From Podospora bellae-mahoneyi (taxonomy: Eukaryota; Ascomycota; Sordariomycetes; Sordariales; Podosporaceae), in assembly GCF_035222275.1 (NCBI RefSeq), contig NC_085882.1:751501-815500 (forward strand): DNA of 64,000 bases, in the 5' to 3' direction. Of the stretch, positions 1 through 10,162 are shown piece after piece; position 1 is the first letter of the stretch; each line of letters opens with the position of its first letter. The notes beneath the pieces were generated by a model, which was not told the origin of the DNA, did no database searches, and worked only from the letters and a program-made list of their open reading frames with translations. Made by a program: the position numbers and the translations under genes.

Positions 1-1821
1 AAAGGAAGTAACCCCTGTTTCCATCGCCTCGGAAACCGTTGCCAACGTGCGGTATGCACGTTTTGCATCACGTAGAGAGTCAAATATGTGCTTGTAGAGG
101 TCGTTTATCTCGCTTGGCAGCATCTTCAGCGAGTCTTTGAACTCTTGGGCCTCGGTAGTTGTGTTGTCGATCTCGTATCTCATATTCTTGACCACAATCC
201 CAACGCACTGAAAAATACCCTGTCCTTTCTCCACAATGTCTTCGACCAACTGGTCGAAACCATTCGACCCAGATATGCGGTCAAGCTTGTCTCTTACACA
301 GGCGACCATGTCGCTGTGAGTAAGCTCATGAAGCCGCAGCCGCCTGTCGTCGGAGAACAGGTTCATGAAGGAGTTGTATTCACGGCTGGAGACACACAGC
401 TTGATGTTCCGAGATGAAAGGCCCGCCTCTGCCCAGTTGTTGAGTAGTGCAGCCAGATCTGTATGGTCCGTCTGGATTATTGCCTCGTACTCGTCCAGGC
501 CGTCAATAAAAAAGCAAAAGCAGTGGTTCGGAAATGCTTCGGCCACCTCACTACTGATAAGACGATTGAAAGCTGCCTTGACTGTGCTCCGTCACCTCGA
601 GATCAGAGCTCAGCTGCCACGGCATCGATTGTGACTTTTGCCAGAAGGAAGGCATGACGGCGGATATAAGTTCTGGGCACTTTTGAAAGACTTTGTGAAG
701 TAGAGTCCGATAGAGCCCGCCGAGAGATCTTTGAGGTTCTGTACCGGGCCGCCAGAAAAAGAACTGAGCGACCGCTAGTTTTCGACTGTCTGAAAGTGAA
801 CAATCAGTAGCTGGTTAAATCTAGAGTCATCTTCGAGGCTTGACTTTAAGCCCAGGGAGCTCAACTCACTGGCCCAAACATTGAGATGTCCAGATGTCGC
901 AGCGTGTTCTACCAGATATTTCATCAAAGTCGATTTACCAGACCCAGGCTTTCCGGAAATGTGAAATACACCGTGGCCAGATTCTAGCCAACCAGTGAAC
1001 TTTTCCCTGGCTGCGCGCTGCGCCTCTTCTTGCAACGATTTCGCTGCATGCACGAACCACTCAAACGTCGTGTCGTGAGGATCCTGAACGAGGTTTTGAC
1101 GGTTTCGCATACCATCAAAAGCCAATGCGCGAAGCACCCGGTCTTGCGAAATGCTATTTGAGACGTGGTCTGGAAGAGATAGAAGGCTTCGTATCTGCGC
1201 CTGCGCAGCGGTACTGAGATCGCAGAGGTGAACTTGTTGCTCAAGTCGATTGATGGACTGTCGTATATATTCGAGCTTTGCAGCATCATCTTCGACTAGT
1301 TTGCATAGAGTTTGCAGCGACGCATCCGTTTGGCGACTAGAAATCCGAACTCAGTATGATACAAGATCCAAGTAGATATGGTGACACGAAACAGACTTCG
1401 TGACAAATAAAAGTTGAAGCTCAAGTTGGTTTCGGCAGTGATATAGTCTCTGCTCCAAGTCTACCCTCTCCTTTCCATGCATTTTGCTTTTCAAAGATGA
1501 CCATAAGCTTTGTCTTATGGATCGGCTGTTGTCGGACTTGACACCCTCAAGGAATTTGATCAGCTGCTCCGACATCGACGAGCATTCTTTGGCGAGAAGG
1601 CAAAGACTCTTTTCTTCGGCGACGAGCTTGGTATCGTCCGGCGGTAAGAGTCGAGCGGAAAGCCGTTTCATCTCCTGGGCCACCTCTTGACGGGTGCGAT
1701 TTTCGTCCAGTGTGCCATCGAGCGCTTCCCGAATCTTAATGGTTCCCTTGACAAGCTTGGTGCCAAATGGTACAAATGTCAGGATGCCCGACACCAGCCC
1801 GATGGCCGTGACAGGATCCAT
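1..1821 (-). CDS. HeLo-like/NACHT (NLR-type STAND) protein, 5' part only
   Basis: The gene starts at 1821 and runs off the left edge. Exons read 1821-1388, 1336-870 and 789 to the edge. The two introns (51 and 80 nt) have GTGTCA..CTAG and GTGAGT..TTCAG ends. The first ~110 residues (MDPVTAIGLVSGILTF...) look like the fungal STAND N-terminal helical domain of HeLo-like type. A linker leads to a NACHT module: P-loop GKPGSGKST at about 272-280, then KLAVAQFFFWRPG, the Walker B run CFFIDGLDEYEA and the sensor-like KLCVSSREYN. The winged-helix part (LPSEINDLYKHIFDSL) lies just inside the window edge; the C-terminal sensor repeats are outside. NACHT proteins with such N-termini act in fungal allorecognition and programmed cell death. 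I see one apparent break in the reading frame, so this may be a damaged copy or a sequence error. The family call is firm; the functional state is not. Confidence 0.8.
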
Positions 1822-2423
1822 GGCGAGCGACGAAAATGAAGATAGCAGGGCACGCCGGCCTTTCGAGTGAGGATTGACTGAGCATGGTGACCGAGGAGGG
1901 GCTGCTAACACTACTTGTGTGTTTTTTTTAAAATCCAAGTCTTTCTAGACTCCCGCTTTTCTCCTCGGCACGAGGACTATAGGGACATTATGGGCTTACT
2001 CACTGGAGCATAGCTCCCCGCCATTAAAGCTAAATATTTTGCTGACAGGTTACATACCTAGTTATAGTGTTGAGCATACTTGGCGACCCATAGAGTGGCG
2101 TTACGTCTCGGTCAAGGGGTAATTACCCATCAACGCTCTGCCGGCGGCAGAGTGTATCCATTTAATGCCGAGGTTCCAGGATCATGGGAGATGGGAGGAG
2201 GATGGAGTATTCATCTTGAAAATTCGATAGCGCTTCCAGAATCGGATTTTCAGCCATCAGCTTGCGACAGGGGTCTTGATCCACACGTTCCAGACCCTCG
2301 GGACCATGCCACTGTCAACAAAAAGACCGCACGCCCCCAGGCTTTGCATTTGGATCCTCAGTCCTATTGTCATTCATTTTTTTTTGTTTCCCACTGACTG
2401 TCATTCATTTACGCACGTCCACC
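1822..2423. other. intergenic region between divergent genes
   Basis: This stretch lies between the divergent NACHT gene and the secreted Thr-rich gene, so it should hold both promoters. An in-frame upstream ATG at 1938 could add 39 residues to the NACHT protein, but the MDPVTAIG start at 1821 fits the family. I see no RNA gene and no convincing repeat. Confidence 0.5.
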
Positions 2424-3740
2424 ATGCGTTCGTCTTTCCTCCTCGCTGGCAACCTTTGGGTCATTCTGGGCGCAGCTACCTCAGCAAAGCTAGAGCAACG
2501 CGATGATGTCGAGGAGTGTGTCCAGGATGGGCTGTTGAACTGTTTCAGCAGTTCACTGGTACAAGCCAGCCAATTTTGTACCAACTCGATCGTCACAGCA
2601 ACTGCATTCACCGAGGTCGTCACTGTCACCCCTACCGTGTATGCCTCTACAACTTTCTCGAATCCGTCAGAGCATGGAGACTGACGTGTATCGTTACAGC
2701 ACCATTACCAATGCCGTCACCGAAACTGCGACTATCACCGAACCTGTCACCGAACCCACGACCATCGCACAAAGTCTACCCCTGAAAGCTAGACGCAGGA
2801 AAAGGGGCTGCTCCAACAGACCGCCATTGAACTGCCTGCGCAGCTTTTCTTCTTCCGTCGAACCACTGCAGTTCACTTCTGCTTGCGGATGCATTGGGAT
2901 CACATCGACTACTGAGCTTGCTACCGTCACTGCTGATGTCACAAGCACAATTTTTGAAACACCGACCGTTACCGAATATGTTACCGTTAGCCCGACACTT
3001 GTGGAGGAAGAATCTACCCAGCAACCTACAACCGAGCCCATGACAACCGAGCCAGCCCCCACAACTCCAATTGAAGAGTCTACGCTTGAGCCCACAGCAA
3101 CCCCGACCCCTGAAGTGACCACAACAACCACTGCCGAAGAGTCGACACTCGAACCCACCACGACAACAGCGCCTGAGCCCACAACATCCACTGTTTCCGT
3201 GCCCGAGTCCACCACATCAGCAGCACCACCTCCGTTGATCACCAACGGGGACTTCAGCGGTAACTCGCTGGAAGGATGGAGTATCACCAACACGGTCGGT
3301 ACCGGTGCCAGCGTTGGGGTTATCTCACAGGGTGCTGGCAATTACGTGATGGAGATCCAGTCGAGCTACTTTGTCAGCGCCGCCATCGCCGGACTTTCTG
3401 TGTCTCAAACTATCAACTGGTGTGTCAGCCTCCTCGGGCCTTTACGCATAGTGGTATGCTAACGAGCGTCTCTCTCTGCAGCGAGCCAGGGGCTGATTAT
3501 AGGCTCACATTCCGAATCAGCGTTATTTCCAGCTACACAAATGGGAACCCGTGGTCGGTTGTTCTGGGCGGAAGGTCGATCACGTCAGGTGCTGGTTCTT
3601 CTTTGGCATGGACTCAAATCGGCTATGCCTTTGTCTGCTCAACAACACAGGGCGGGAATGACCTTACCTTCCGGATCCAGTCCAACAACAACAGAGCGGC
3701 GAGGATGTTGGCGGATGATGTGGTGGTGACGAAACTTTAG
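2424..3740 (+). CDS. secreted Thr/Pro-rich protein with C-terminal CBM-like domain
   Basis: Exons 2424-2638, 2700-3419 and 3482-3740 give 397 aa. Intron 1 has a GTATGC donor and a CTGAC branch site; intron 2 ends in CTGCAG. The ATG sits in a good context (CCACCATGC). Residues 1-21 are a signal peptide ending in a small-residue run (GAATSA). A Cys-containing part follows (ECVQDGLLNCF, later SACGCIG). A long Thr/Pro/Glu-rich segment with repeated EEST.EPT units, probably O-glycosylated, makes up the middle. The last ~140 residues (ITNGDFSGNSLEGW to MLADDVVVTKL) resemble CenC-type (CBM4_9) beta-sandwich domains. I infer a cell-surface or secreted carbohydrate-binding protein. There is no catalytic domain and no obvious GPI tail. 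The stretch KARRRKRG inside exon 2 is odd and could mark an unrecognised splice event. Confidence 0.75.
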
Positions 3741-3920
3741 TTCTGATGATTTAGGGGACACATCTGGTTGATATGGGTTGGAAAGGGAGGCACTGTTTCG
3801 ATCCAGGGACTCAGAAGAAGGGGGCAAGAACAGCATTTCAGTTTCTGTTCTGCACCTTCGAGCCAACATAAACACACACGAGCATCCCTCCATTATGAAA
3901 GAAACCTTCAAAGCAGCCCT

Positions 3921-5163
3921 TTAACCTCTCCACTTACTCTTCCCCTTCCCCTTCCCCTTCCCCACCCGCCCCTCAAACCCATCCAACCCACTCCTCTCCA
4001 ACCTCTCCTCCAACAACCCCAAAATAACCTCATTATTCATATCCGTAAACGGGCAATGCGTATTCCCCACCACGCCCAAATCCTCCTTCAGCTTCACCAC
4101 CTCCGCATTCCCCCCATACAGGTTAATCAGCTCCGCACAAAGCCTACTCTGCACCACCATTTCCTCCCAAAACCCGCTCCCCGTCTCAGGGCGGTTATCC
4201 CCCCAAACAAACTGCACAAAATCCAACTTTGCTAACCTCCTCCACGCCTCCTGCGTCACCACCAACGGCCCAAATGGCTCATCCCTCCTGTCGGTGACGT
4301 TATGCCCCTCGGGAAAAACGTACCCCGCGCTCTCATACGCCACAATCCCCCTTATCTTCCCAACCGTCTCATCGCTCAGCGTAGCCGCAAGCAACGCCCT
4401 CAGACCCGCGGCAGAATTCGTCAGGTAAACCAACCCCCCTCTTTCTGCTCCTTGCTCAGTGTGAACAGCCCCTTTGGCGGCTACTTCAGCGTGGAGGAGG
4501 ATGTGCTCGTAGTCATCAAACTCCACATACCTACCCCCGGTAGCTTGCTCCCAGCTTAGTCTTTTGACCTCAGGGTCCTCGGGCCATTGCAAGCCAGGCC
4601 ACCAGTTGAGGTAGGACGGTCCGAAATTCCAGGCGAGGAAGTTGTCCTGGTCGCGGTAGGTGACGTCGTAGCGGTGGGGTTTGCAAGCCCAGTTTGCGCG
4701 GCCGAGGCGAGGGGCTTCGAAGAGGTAGACGGGGTAGCCTAGGCGGAGGAGGAGGTCTTTGAACCCGGGCCCGCCGTCCCAGCGGTTTTGGAAGGTTTGG
4801 GTGGAGGAGGAGTGCCAGAGGACGAGGGAGGTTGTCCGGCGGAGGTGGCCTTGGGGGGGGGAGTGGAGGGGAATGAAGTATTCCTGGGGGAAAAGGTCAG
4901 CGGAAATGGGCGGGAAAGAAAACGAGAATGGGGGCACGTACGAAATACCCGTGATCACAGGTTATTGTCTGGCCTGGACGTCGGGGGTCGGGCACGATCT
5001 TGCTGCCAATGTTGAAGCCGCCGGTATGAGACAAGACAATGGCCTTTTCCTGGTTCGAGTGGGTGAACGCCCATGGATCAGGTGCCGCCGCCTGCTGCTG
5101 TCCCAGACCCAAGAGAGGGAGGGACAGAACGAGAGCAGCAGCAGATCGGTACAGCTTGGTCAT
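3921..5163 (-). CDS. secreted alpha/beta hydrolase (esterase/lipase-like)
   Basis: Exons 5163-4942 and 4883-3921 encode 394 aa. The 58-nt intron has GTACGT and CCCCCAG ends and keeps frame at GYF/EYF. I chose the ATG at 5163 because it opens a clean signal peptide (MTKLYRSAAALVLSLPLLGLG) ahead of AAAPDPWAF. The core reads LVLWHSSSTQTFQNRWDGGPGF and YLFEAPRLGRANW, typical of a fungal family of secreted alpha/beta hydrolases. The likely nucleophile is the Ser in TNSAAGL. VWGDNRPE and NTHCPFTD are candidates for the acid and the His. It should be an extracellular esterase-like enzyme; the substrate is unknown. The C-terminus ends in a Lys/Gly repeat (KGKGKGKSKWRG) made by a simple-sequence run. 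The neighbour at 2424 is divergent in role and not obviously linked. Confidence 0.8.
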
Positions 5164-5685
5164 GACGGATAGGTGGTGGTGTGCCTCTTTGAACGGGTGC
5201 GGCTGCTCGAACCCAACCATCCCCAAGAAAGGGAGGCCACCTCAACTTAAACTTGACCCAACCCATCCCCCCGGGAGAAACTGGTCCTCAGACAATGCGG
5301 CCTGTCCCCAATCCCAACACGCCTCTCCTGCACCAACCTACCGCGTCCGACTCCTCTCGGTGATAGAAAACCGAAGCCAAGACCCAAGCCAAGAGAATAA
5401 GCTCTGCAGTCACCCCCTTCTATTAACCAATACCACTCCATCCAGGTGGTTGATGTGGTCACACAACAGCATGTGCAACCACGTTTAACCAAACATTACA
5501 CAGACCAAAGTACAAGCCTTTTGCTATTAGAATTATGTAAATCCCCCATGAACACCCATCTGGTATAAAGTAACATCAGCCAAGGCCCCAATATATGTAC
5601 CCCCTAAATCAGTCCACCCACCGCGTGAAAATTGCCTGCCGGACCAACTCAACCATAGCAAGAAAATGTCCCATCTCAGCCCGCA
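5164..5685. other. intergenic region
   Basis: This holds the promoter of the hydrolase gene and the 3' end of the next minus-strand gene. Small open frames here are unsupported, and I see no RNA gene or repeat. Confidence 0.5.
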
Positions 5686-6912
5686 TCATACCCTCCCCCT
5701 CCCCCCTCCCGGGGCCTGGGCCCACACCTCGCTCCCAGGAAGCTCTGCCACCGGACTCAGATCGTGGTGCGGTGGAAACTCCTGCACCTCTCTCCCATCT
5801 AGCTCCCCCACCCCCGGACGTGCTGCCCCATCAGTATTAACCTTTTGATTTCCATTCGCCGTTGGCCCTTTCTTCCCTGCCGCGGCAGCAGCAGTATTAT
5901 TCCCTTCAAGCTCACTTCTCATGCTCCAGGGCCGTGTCACCGCTTTTCCGTCCGCTTCCGAGACAGGGTTGGAGTCAGCTTCGGATGCGCGAGGGGACGG
6001 GACAGGCGCGAATGCCTTTTTTGGCTTTTCCCCGCCTTCTTCAATACCGGCGACACCAGAGGCAGATCGGCGGTTCTTCCGGTTGTAGTGCCAGAGGGTG
6101 AGCAGAGTAGCAATCAGTATGAGCCCTCCTATGGCAGCTCCTATGCCAATGCCGATCTTGGCGCCAGAGTTCAGGCCGCCGCCTGAAGAAGAGCTCCCGC
6201 CACCACCACCGGTTGGGTCCGAGCCAGAGTCCGAGCCCGTTCCCGAGTCTGAGCCTGGCGAGCCTGTCTCTGATGGTATCGGGCTGCTGCTGGTATTTGA
6301 TGATCCTGTATTTGGCGGTTGGCCTGTTGTTCCTGGTTGTGGTTGCGATTGCGATGGGGATTGCGATTGGGAACTGGACTGACCTCCACCATTCCCCTCA
6401 CCGGTCGTTTGAGCCGGAGGAGATGTATTTGTCGGCTCATTCCCCGGAAAGAATGAAACAGTCCCCCCAGTCGTCTGCGGCAACCTAGCAATATCCGCCA
6501 GCCGTGGCGAATTGTTGATGGCGACAGTCGTCGACGCAGCATCAGTACAGCTGCAATAAGCACCATTCTGCAGCGTAGTCGGGCTTCCCTCCTGAGGACA
6601 CGGAGCCCAATCACCACCGCTGTCATCGCAAACCGTCAAAGCGATCCACGGCTGGTCGATACCATACTTGTCAGGACAGCTCCCATCTCTGTATGATTCG
6701 TCGGTGCACCCGGCGAGATAGGTCAGGTCTGCTCCGTATGATCCTGGCGTGCCGTGGACGCCGAAGCAAGCGTTGTTGCTGAGACAGACATCTCCCGCTC
6801 CGCAGCACGTCACTGGTCCAAAGGCGGCATTTCCGCACGGGATGAAGCTTCTGTCGAGCTCGTTGCCTGCGGATCCGTAGCAGGTTCCGTTGCTGATGTA
6901 AATGTCGCCCAT
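5686..6912 (-). CDS. Cys-rich single-pass membrane protein (sensor-like)
   Basis: A single exon of 408 aa with no classical signal peptide. Residues ~1-130 form a Cys-rich ectodomain (NGTCYG, IPCGN, TCCGAGDVCLSNNAC, AGCTDESYRDGSCPDKYG, TVCDD, WAPCPQ, AYCSCTD). A Ser/Thr/Gln/Gly-rich stalk follows (SQSQSPSQSQPQPG, GSDSGTGSDSGSD). One hydrophobic helix (IGIGIGAAIGGLILIATLLTLW, followed by HYNRKNRR) crosses the membrane. The ~110-residue tail is polar. This layout is common to a large fungal family of uncharacterised surface proteins that resemble Mid2/WSC-type wall sensors in arrangement but not in domain. Basic residues right after the helix agree with an N-out orientation. Function in wall sensing is inference. 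A short upstream exon adding a signal peptide cannot be excluded. Confidence 0.75.
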   Translation of the reverse strand: MGDIYISNGTCYGSAGNELDRSFIPCGNAAFGPVTCCGAGDVCLSNNACFGVHGTPGSYGADLTYLAGCTDESYRDGSCPDKYGIDQPWIALTVCDDSGGDWAPCPQEGSPTTLQNGAYCSCTDAASTTVAINNSPRLADIARLPQTTGGTVSFFPGNEPTNTSPPAQTTGEGNGGGQSSSQSQSPSQSQPQPGTTGQPPNTGSSNTSSSPIPSETGSPGSDSGTGSDSGSDPTGGGGGSSSSGGGLNSGAKIGIGIGAAIGGLILIATLLTLWHYNRKNRRSASGVAGIEEGGEKPKKAFAPVPSPRASEADSNPVSEADGKAVTRPWSMRSELEGNNTAAAAAGKKGPTANGNQKVNTDGAARPGVGELDGREVQEFPPHHDLSPVAELPGSEVWAQAPGGGRGRV

Positions 6913-8524
6913 TTTCTGTTGTTTCTCACCTAGGTGGTTGTCGGAATGCTGAATTCATGCTGTCGGGCATTCAAACAATGATAGTAGCGGCATCATGATT
7001 CTTGAGGGTTGGTGAGGAGGGGAGCGGGAAGGTCTGATGACGTCGATGATAGCATGACGTTGCAGTGCCAACCCCTGTTGATCAACTTTTGGTGTCTGGA
7101 CCAGATTGTCGCCGTTGAGTGTGAGCAAAGAACTTGGCTGCTGCAGGGAATATTTTGGCGGCGTTGATTGGCAAGCTGTCATATGATGGATCGTTTGGGT
7201 GCTGGCGAGTTGGTGAAGCGATTGGGAGTTCATCGCTTGAACAGCCTGTGAGCGTGCCAAGACGGCACGCGTGGTGTGGTGATGGTCTCACCAGGCACAA
7301 TCCGAGGCCATTCTAGAACATGTCATCGCTGTTGTTCTTCAGTGATGAGTAAACGAAAGAAAAGAATTCCCTAGATCGGTCATTCTTCGTCTGTATCAAA
7401 CACTCTGTTCTCATTCGTTGCAGTCTGGGGAGAACTTGGCTCGCAGTGAACATGAGCCGTGGGTGTTCGAAAATTCCCGGTGTGAGAGGCTCATGTGAGA
7501 AAACTGCTGTAATGTCTTCTGGCCGTGAAAACCGTCAGTTAATTCAGAAAAGAACTCCCCCATCTAGAGCTCAAGTTGAATGATATCGGCCTCGCGATAA
7601 AGTTGAACCAGTGAGAAGAGCTCTCCCGATGCCAGCGACTGCCGAGACACGAAGCTTGGCGCGCTCCCCTTGTTCTCGGGCGCTGCCGCCAGGAGAAGCA
7701 AAGAAGCCGCCAATCCAACTCTGGCTAGACTCTGATCTCGGGTTGATTCTAACCGAGAGAGGTCTTGTTGTTTTCCTGAGCATCATCTTCCTGATCCCAT
7801 TCCCCGATTCGCATCGCAAGACATTGTGCCATTCGCCAAAATCATTCGTCCCAGGTTCAGCACTCAAGATCACCATAGCATTGCATCCCGTCGTGACAAA
7901 CCTCCCAATAACTACTATCTTTAACCCTCCCCCTGCCAAGACGGGCGCTTGGCAAAGTCAAGGCATGATAGCCGTCTCAAAACCACCCCGGATTTCCACG
8001 ATTTCTCCTCCCCAGACGATCCGAACAATGTTTCTCATCGATCGCCTGATCCTTCCATGCATTCTTCCTTCCTCCCTCGAACCGCTGTCCCAAATGGAGC
8101 GGCTGCAAATCCCGCGACAGTGGTGAATTCCTTGGGTTGAAACCGCACACCCCCTGAGAATGCCACTCCAAAACCACCAAAACATCCAAGCGCTACCACC
8201 ATCGTGGGTTTCCGACTCCACCAGGGGGGAATTAGTGAACCTCCTTCGGCAACATGATCCGATCGACACAGAGCCTCACTCAACTATAAATCTCCCACCT
8301 CCCTCCCTACCTCTCCAACATCTTCTTTTCGTCTTTAAGCCAGTCTTCAATTCCGCCGTCTATTCCCGTCCCCCTTTCCTTCAACCTTCTCTTCAATTCT
8401 CTGTCTTCATACCACAAAACACCCACATTCATTCCGCCGGTCGGGTCCTTCTTCTTTTTTTATCTTTTTCCACAACGCTAAAATCAAGTCTCAACTTCCC
8501 CTTTCAACCACACCATCTCTCAAA
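6913..8524. other. long shared upstream region
   Basis: About 1.6 kb separates the divergent membrane protein and the small secreted protein. Open frames of 100-170 codons occur on both strands, but none has a start context, domain or codon pattern that I can support. The last 240 nt are pyrimidine-rich and look like the 5' UTR of the gene at 8525. Confidence 0.5.
8285..8290 (+). promoter_or_regulatory. putative TATA box of the small secreted protein gene
   Basis: TATAAA lies 235 nt upstream of the ATG at 8525, followed by a long CT-rich leader of the kind found in strongly expressed fungal genes. This is assigned by position and sequence only. Confidence 0.5.
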
Positions 8525-8962
8525 ATGAAGTTCCTCACCCCCCTCGTCCTCGCCATGGCAGCCTTCACAACCGCCATGCCCGCGGCTGAGAACCCCGCCG
8601 TCCCCGCCATCGCCGCCCGCCAGAACCAGAACCGCCCTGTCCCCCGCGGCACCTGCTGCGTGGCCAACACATCCCTCAAGCAGGACTCATGCTTCGCCGC
8701 CAACGGCCAGCCCGGCCGCTGCGTCCCCGGTGGTAACAACTGTATGTCTTTTCCCAATCTCTCTTTCCTCAGTCAGGGACTGATGCTAACACAAACACAA
8801 ACAGGCGGCTCCAGACTCAGCTGCGTAGCCAACAGCCAGCTGACCTGCACCAACAACATCATCGAGCGTGGCAAGAACCTCTGCCGCGCCCGGGCCGGCA
8901 ACGGCCGCTTATTTGATGGCGCGAGGTTGATCAACAACTTGAACCAGGCCACCGTCAACTAA
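8525..8962 (+). CDS. small secreted cysteine-rich protein (effector-like)
   Basis: Exons 8525-8741 and 8805-8962 encode 124 aa. The intron has a GTATGT donor, a GCTAAC branch site at ~8784 and a CAG acceptor, which is close to ideal. Residues 1-18 are a signal peptide (MKFLTPLVLAMAAFTTAM). A short propeptide-like part ending AIAARQNQNRPVPRG precedes the mature region, which carries eight Cys: TCCVAN, DSCF, GRCV, NNCGG, LSCV, LTCT and NLCR. Four disulfides are likely. The ATG follows a CT-rich leader and a TATA box, suggesting high expression. Similar secreted proteins are common in ascomycetes, but I cannot name the family. Antimicrobial, toxin-like or wall-related roles are all possible; none is shown by the sequence. 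Confidence 0.8.
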   Translation: MKFLTPLVLAMAAFTTAMPAAENPAVPAIAARQNQNRPVPRGTCCVANTSLKQDSCFAANGQPGRCVPGGNNCMSFPNLSFLSQGLMLTQTQTGGSRLSCVANSQLTCTNNIIERGKNLCRARAGNGRLFDGARLINNLNQATVN

Positions 8963-9200
8963 AAAGAAGAAGATGAAACTTTGAATAGGAGGGGATAACT
9001 GCCAGGAAGAAAGAGGGGGACTGGAATCCATAATAGACAACTTAATAGACGGTTGCAAAACAACACCACAACCCCATGCATGTGAAGTGAATCAGTGTCT
9101 GAATTTCATAACTCATAACCCTGGCTTAACACCCTTCAAACTTCCCAGCCAGTCATTGCTCATATTGCCCGCAGCCGCAAATGCCAACCCCAACACCCAT

Positions 9201-9614
9201 CTATTTATCAGCCACAGGAAAATCCTTGCCCGTATTCTTCTTGTACTGGTCCCGAATGAAATCACTGATCTGCTCATCCTTAGCCTGCTCGATGGCGCTC
9301 TCGTTGGACTGATCGCCCTGTCCGAGGACGTGTTGCTGGAAGAGGTCGACTCCTATTTTTATTTTTTTATTTGTTAGTGGTGATGACGTACTGGAGTGGG
9401 TAAGGTTGGTTGGTGGATCAAACGTACCCTTATCGAGAGGATCCTCCTTCTTCTCCGACTCCTTGCCGCCGCCGGCGAGGCTGTTAAACTTGTCCATTAG
9501 GCCGCCGCTCGAGGAGGAAGACTGGTCGGTGGGGTTGGTGGTGGTGGGGTTGTTGGAGTGGTCGGCGGGTTGGGAGGCGTTGTTTCCGCCGGTGACTTTG
9601 TTGAGGAAGTCCAT
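9201..9614 (-). CDS. small conserved hydrophilic protein (stress-type)
   Basis: Exons 9614-9428 and 9352-9201 encode 112 aa. The 75-nt intron has a GTACGT donor and an AATAG acceptor and joins DKG to VDLFQQH. The protein opens with MDFLNKVTGG, continues with a Ser/Thr/Asn/Gln-rich spacer, then LMDKFNSLAGGGKESEKKEDPLD. It ends in a helical, charged part (ESAIEQAKDEQISDFIRDQYKK). There is no signal peptide or membrane segment. From memory this matches a widespread fungal family of small hydrophilic proteins, often seen as stress-responsive; the biochemical role is unknown. The gene is convergent with the secreted protein gene 238 bp away. Confidence 0.75.
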   Translation of the reverse strand: MDFLNKVTGGNNASQPADHSNNPTTTNPTDQSSSSSGGLMDKFNSLAGGGKESEKKEDPLDKGTFDPPTNLTHSSTSSPLTNKKIKIGVDLFQQHVLGQGDQSNESAIEQAKDEQISDFIRDQYKKNTGKDFPVADK

Positions 9615-10162
9615 GTTGGGTAGGGATGTGGTTTGGTTGTAAAGGTTGGATATGGAAGATTTGTTTGAGGAAAGCTATGGTTGTATTGCTGGATGTTGAT
9701 GGGGAGATTTGAAAGCAGAGGTTTGAATTGAAAAGGAGGGGTTTTAAACACGGGAGGGAGCCACAGCCGTGGGACGGGGACGGGGACGACGATGATGTCA
9801 TTGGTCGTCTGCTGGCAGGAACACGACATAGTTCTCCGCTTTCTTTAAACGAAGCGACGGGGAGTGGGAAGGGGCGGAGGCGCAAGCTTGAAATGCCCGT
9901 AACACTATCAGGTGTCAGATAAACGAATGGGATCTTGATTCTGCGGTGCGAGTCAGAAACAGGTGGGCGAGGAATCGCCAATGGGGAGAGTGCAAGGTGA
10001 GACATGTAAGTCAATCAGCTGGGCATGGATCCATGGACTGGTCTAGATCTGGGTTGTGTATCTTGAGAGATCCATGAACAATCATATCATCGGGACTCGT
10101 CATCAAAGTGGGGGACGGCATTGTGGTATCTCTACATGCCGGGGTATCCAACCCCATGACAA
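9615..10162. other. intergenic region
   Basis: Promoter side of the hydrophilic protein gene and 3' side of the methyltransferase gene. The open frames here are shadows or low complexity. I see nothing else. Confidence 0.5.

Noticed and set aside
7611-8126. 171-codon plus-strand open frame
   Set aside because: There is no start context and no domain. The composition is like the surrounding leader DNA, and a competing open frame lies on the other strand.
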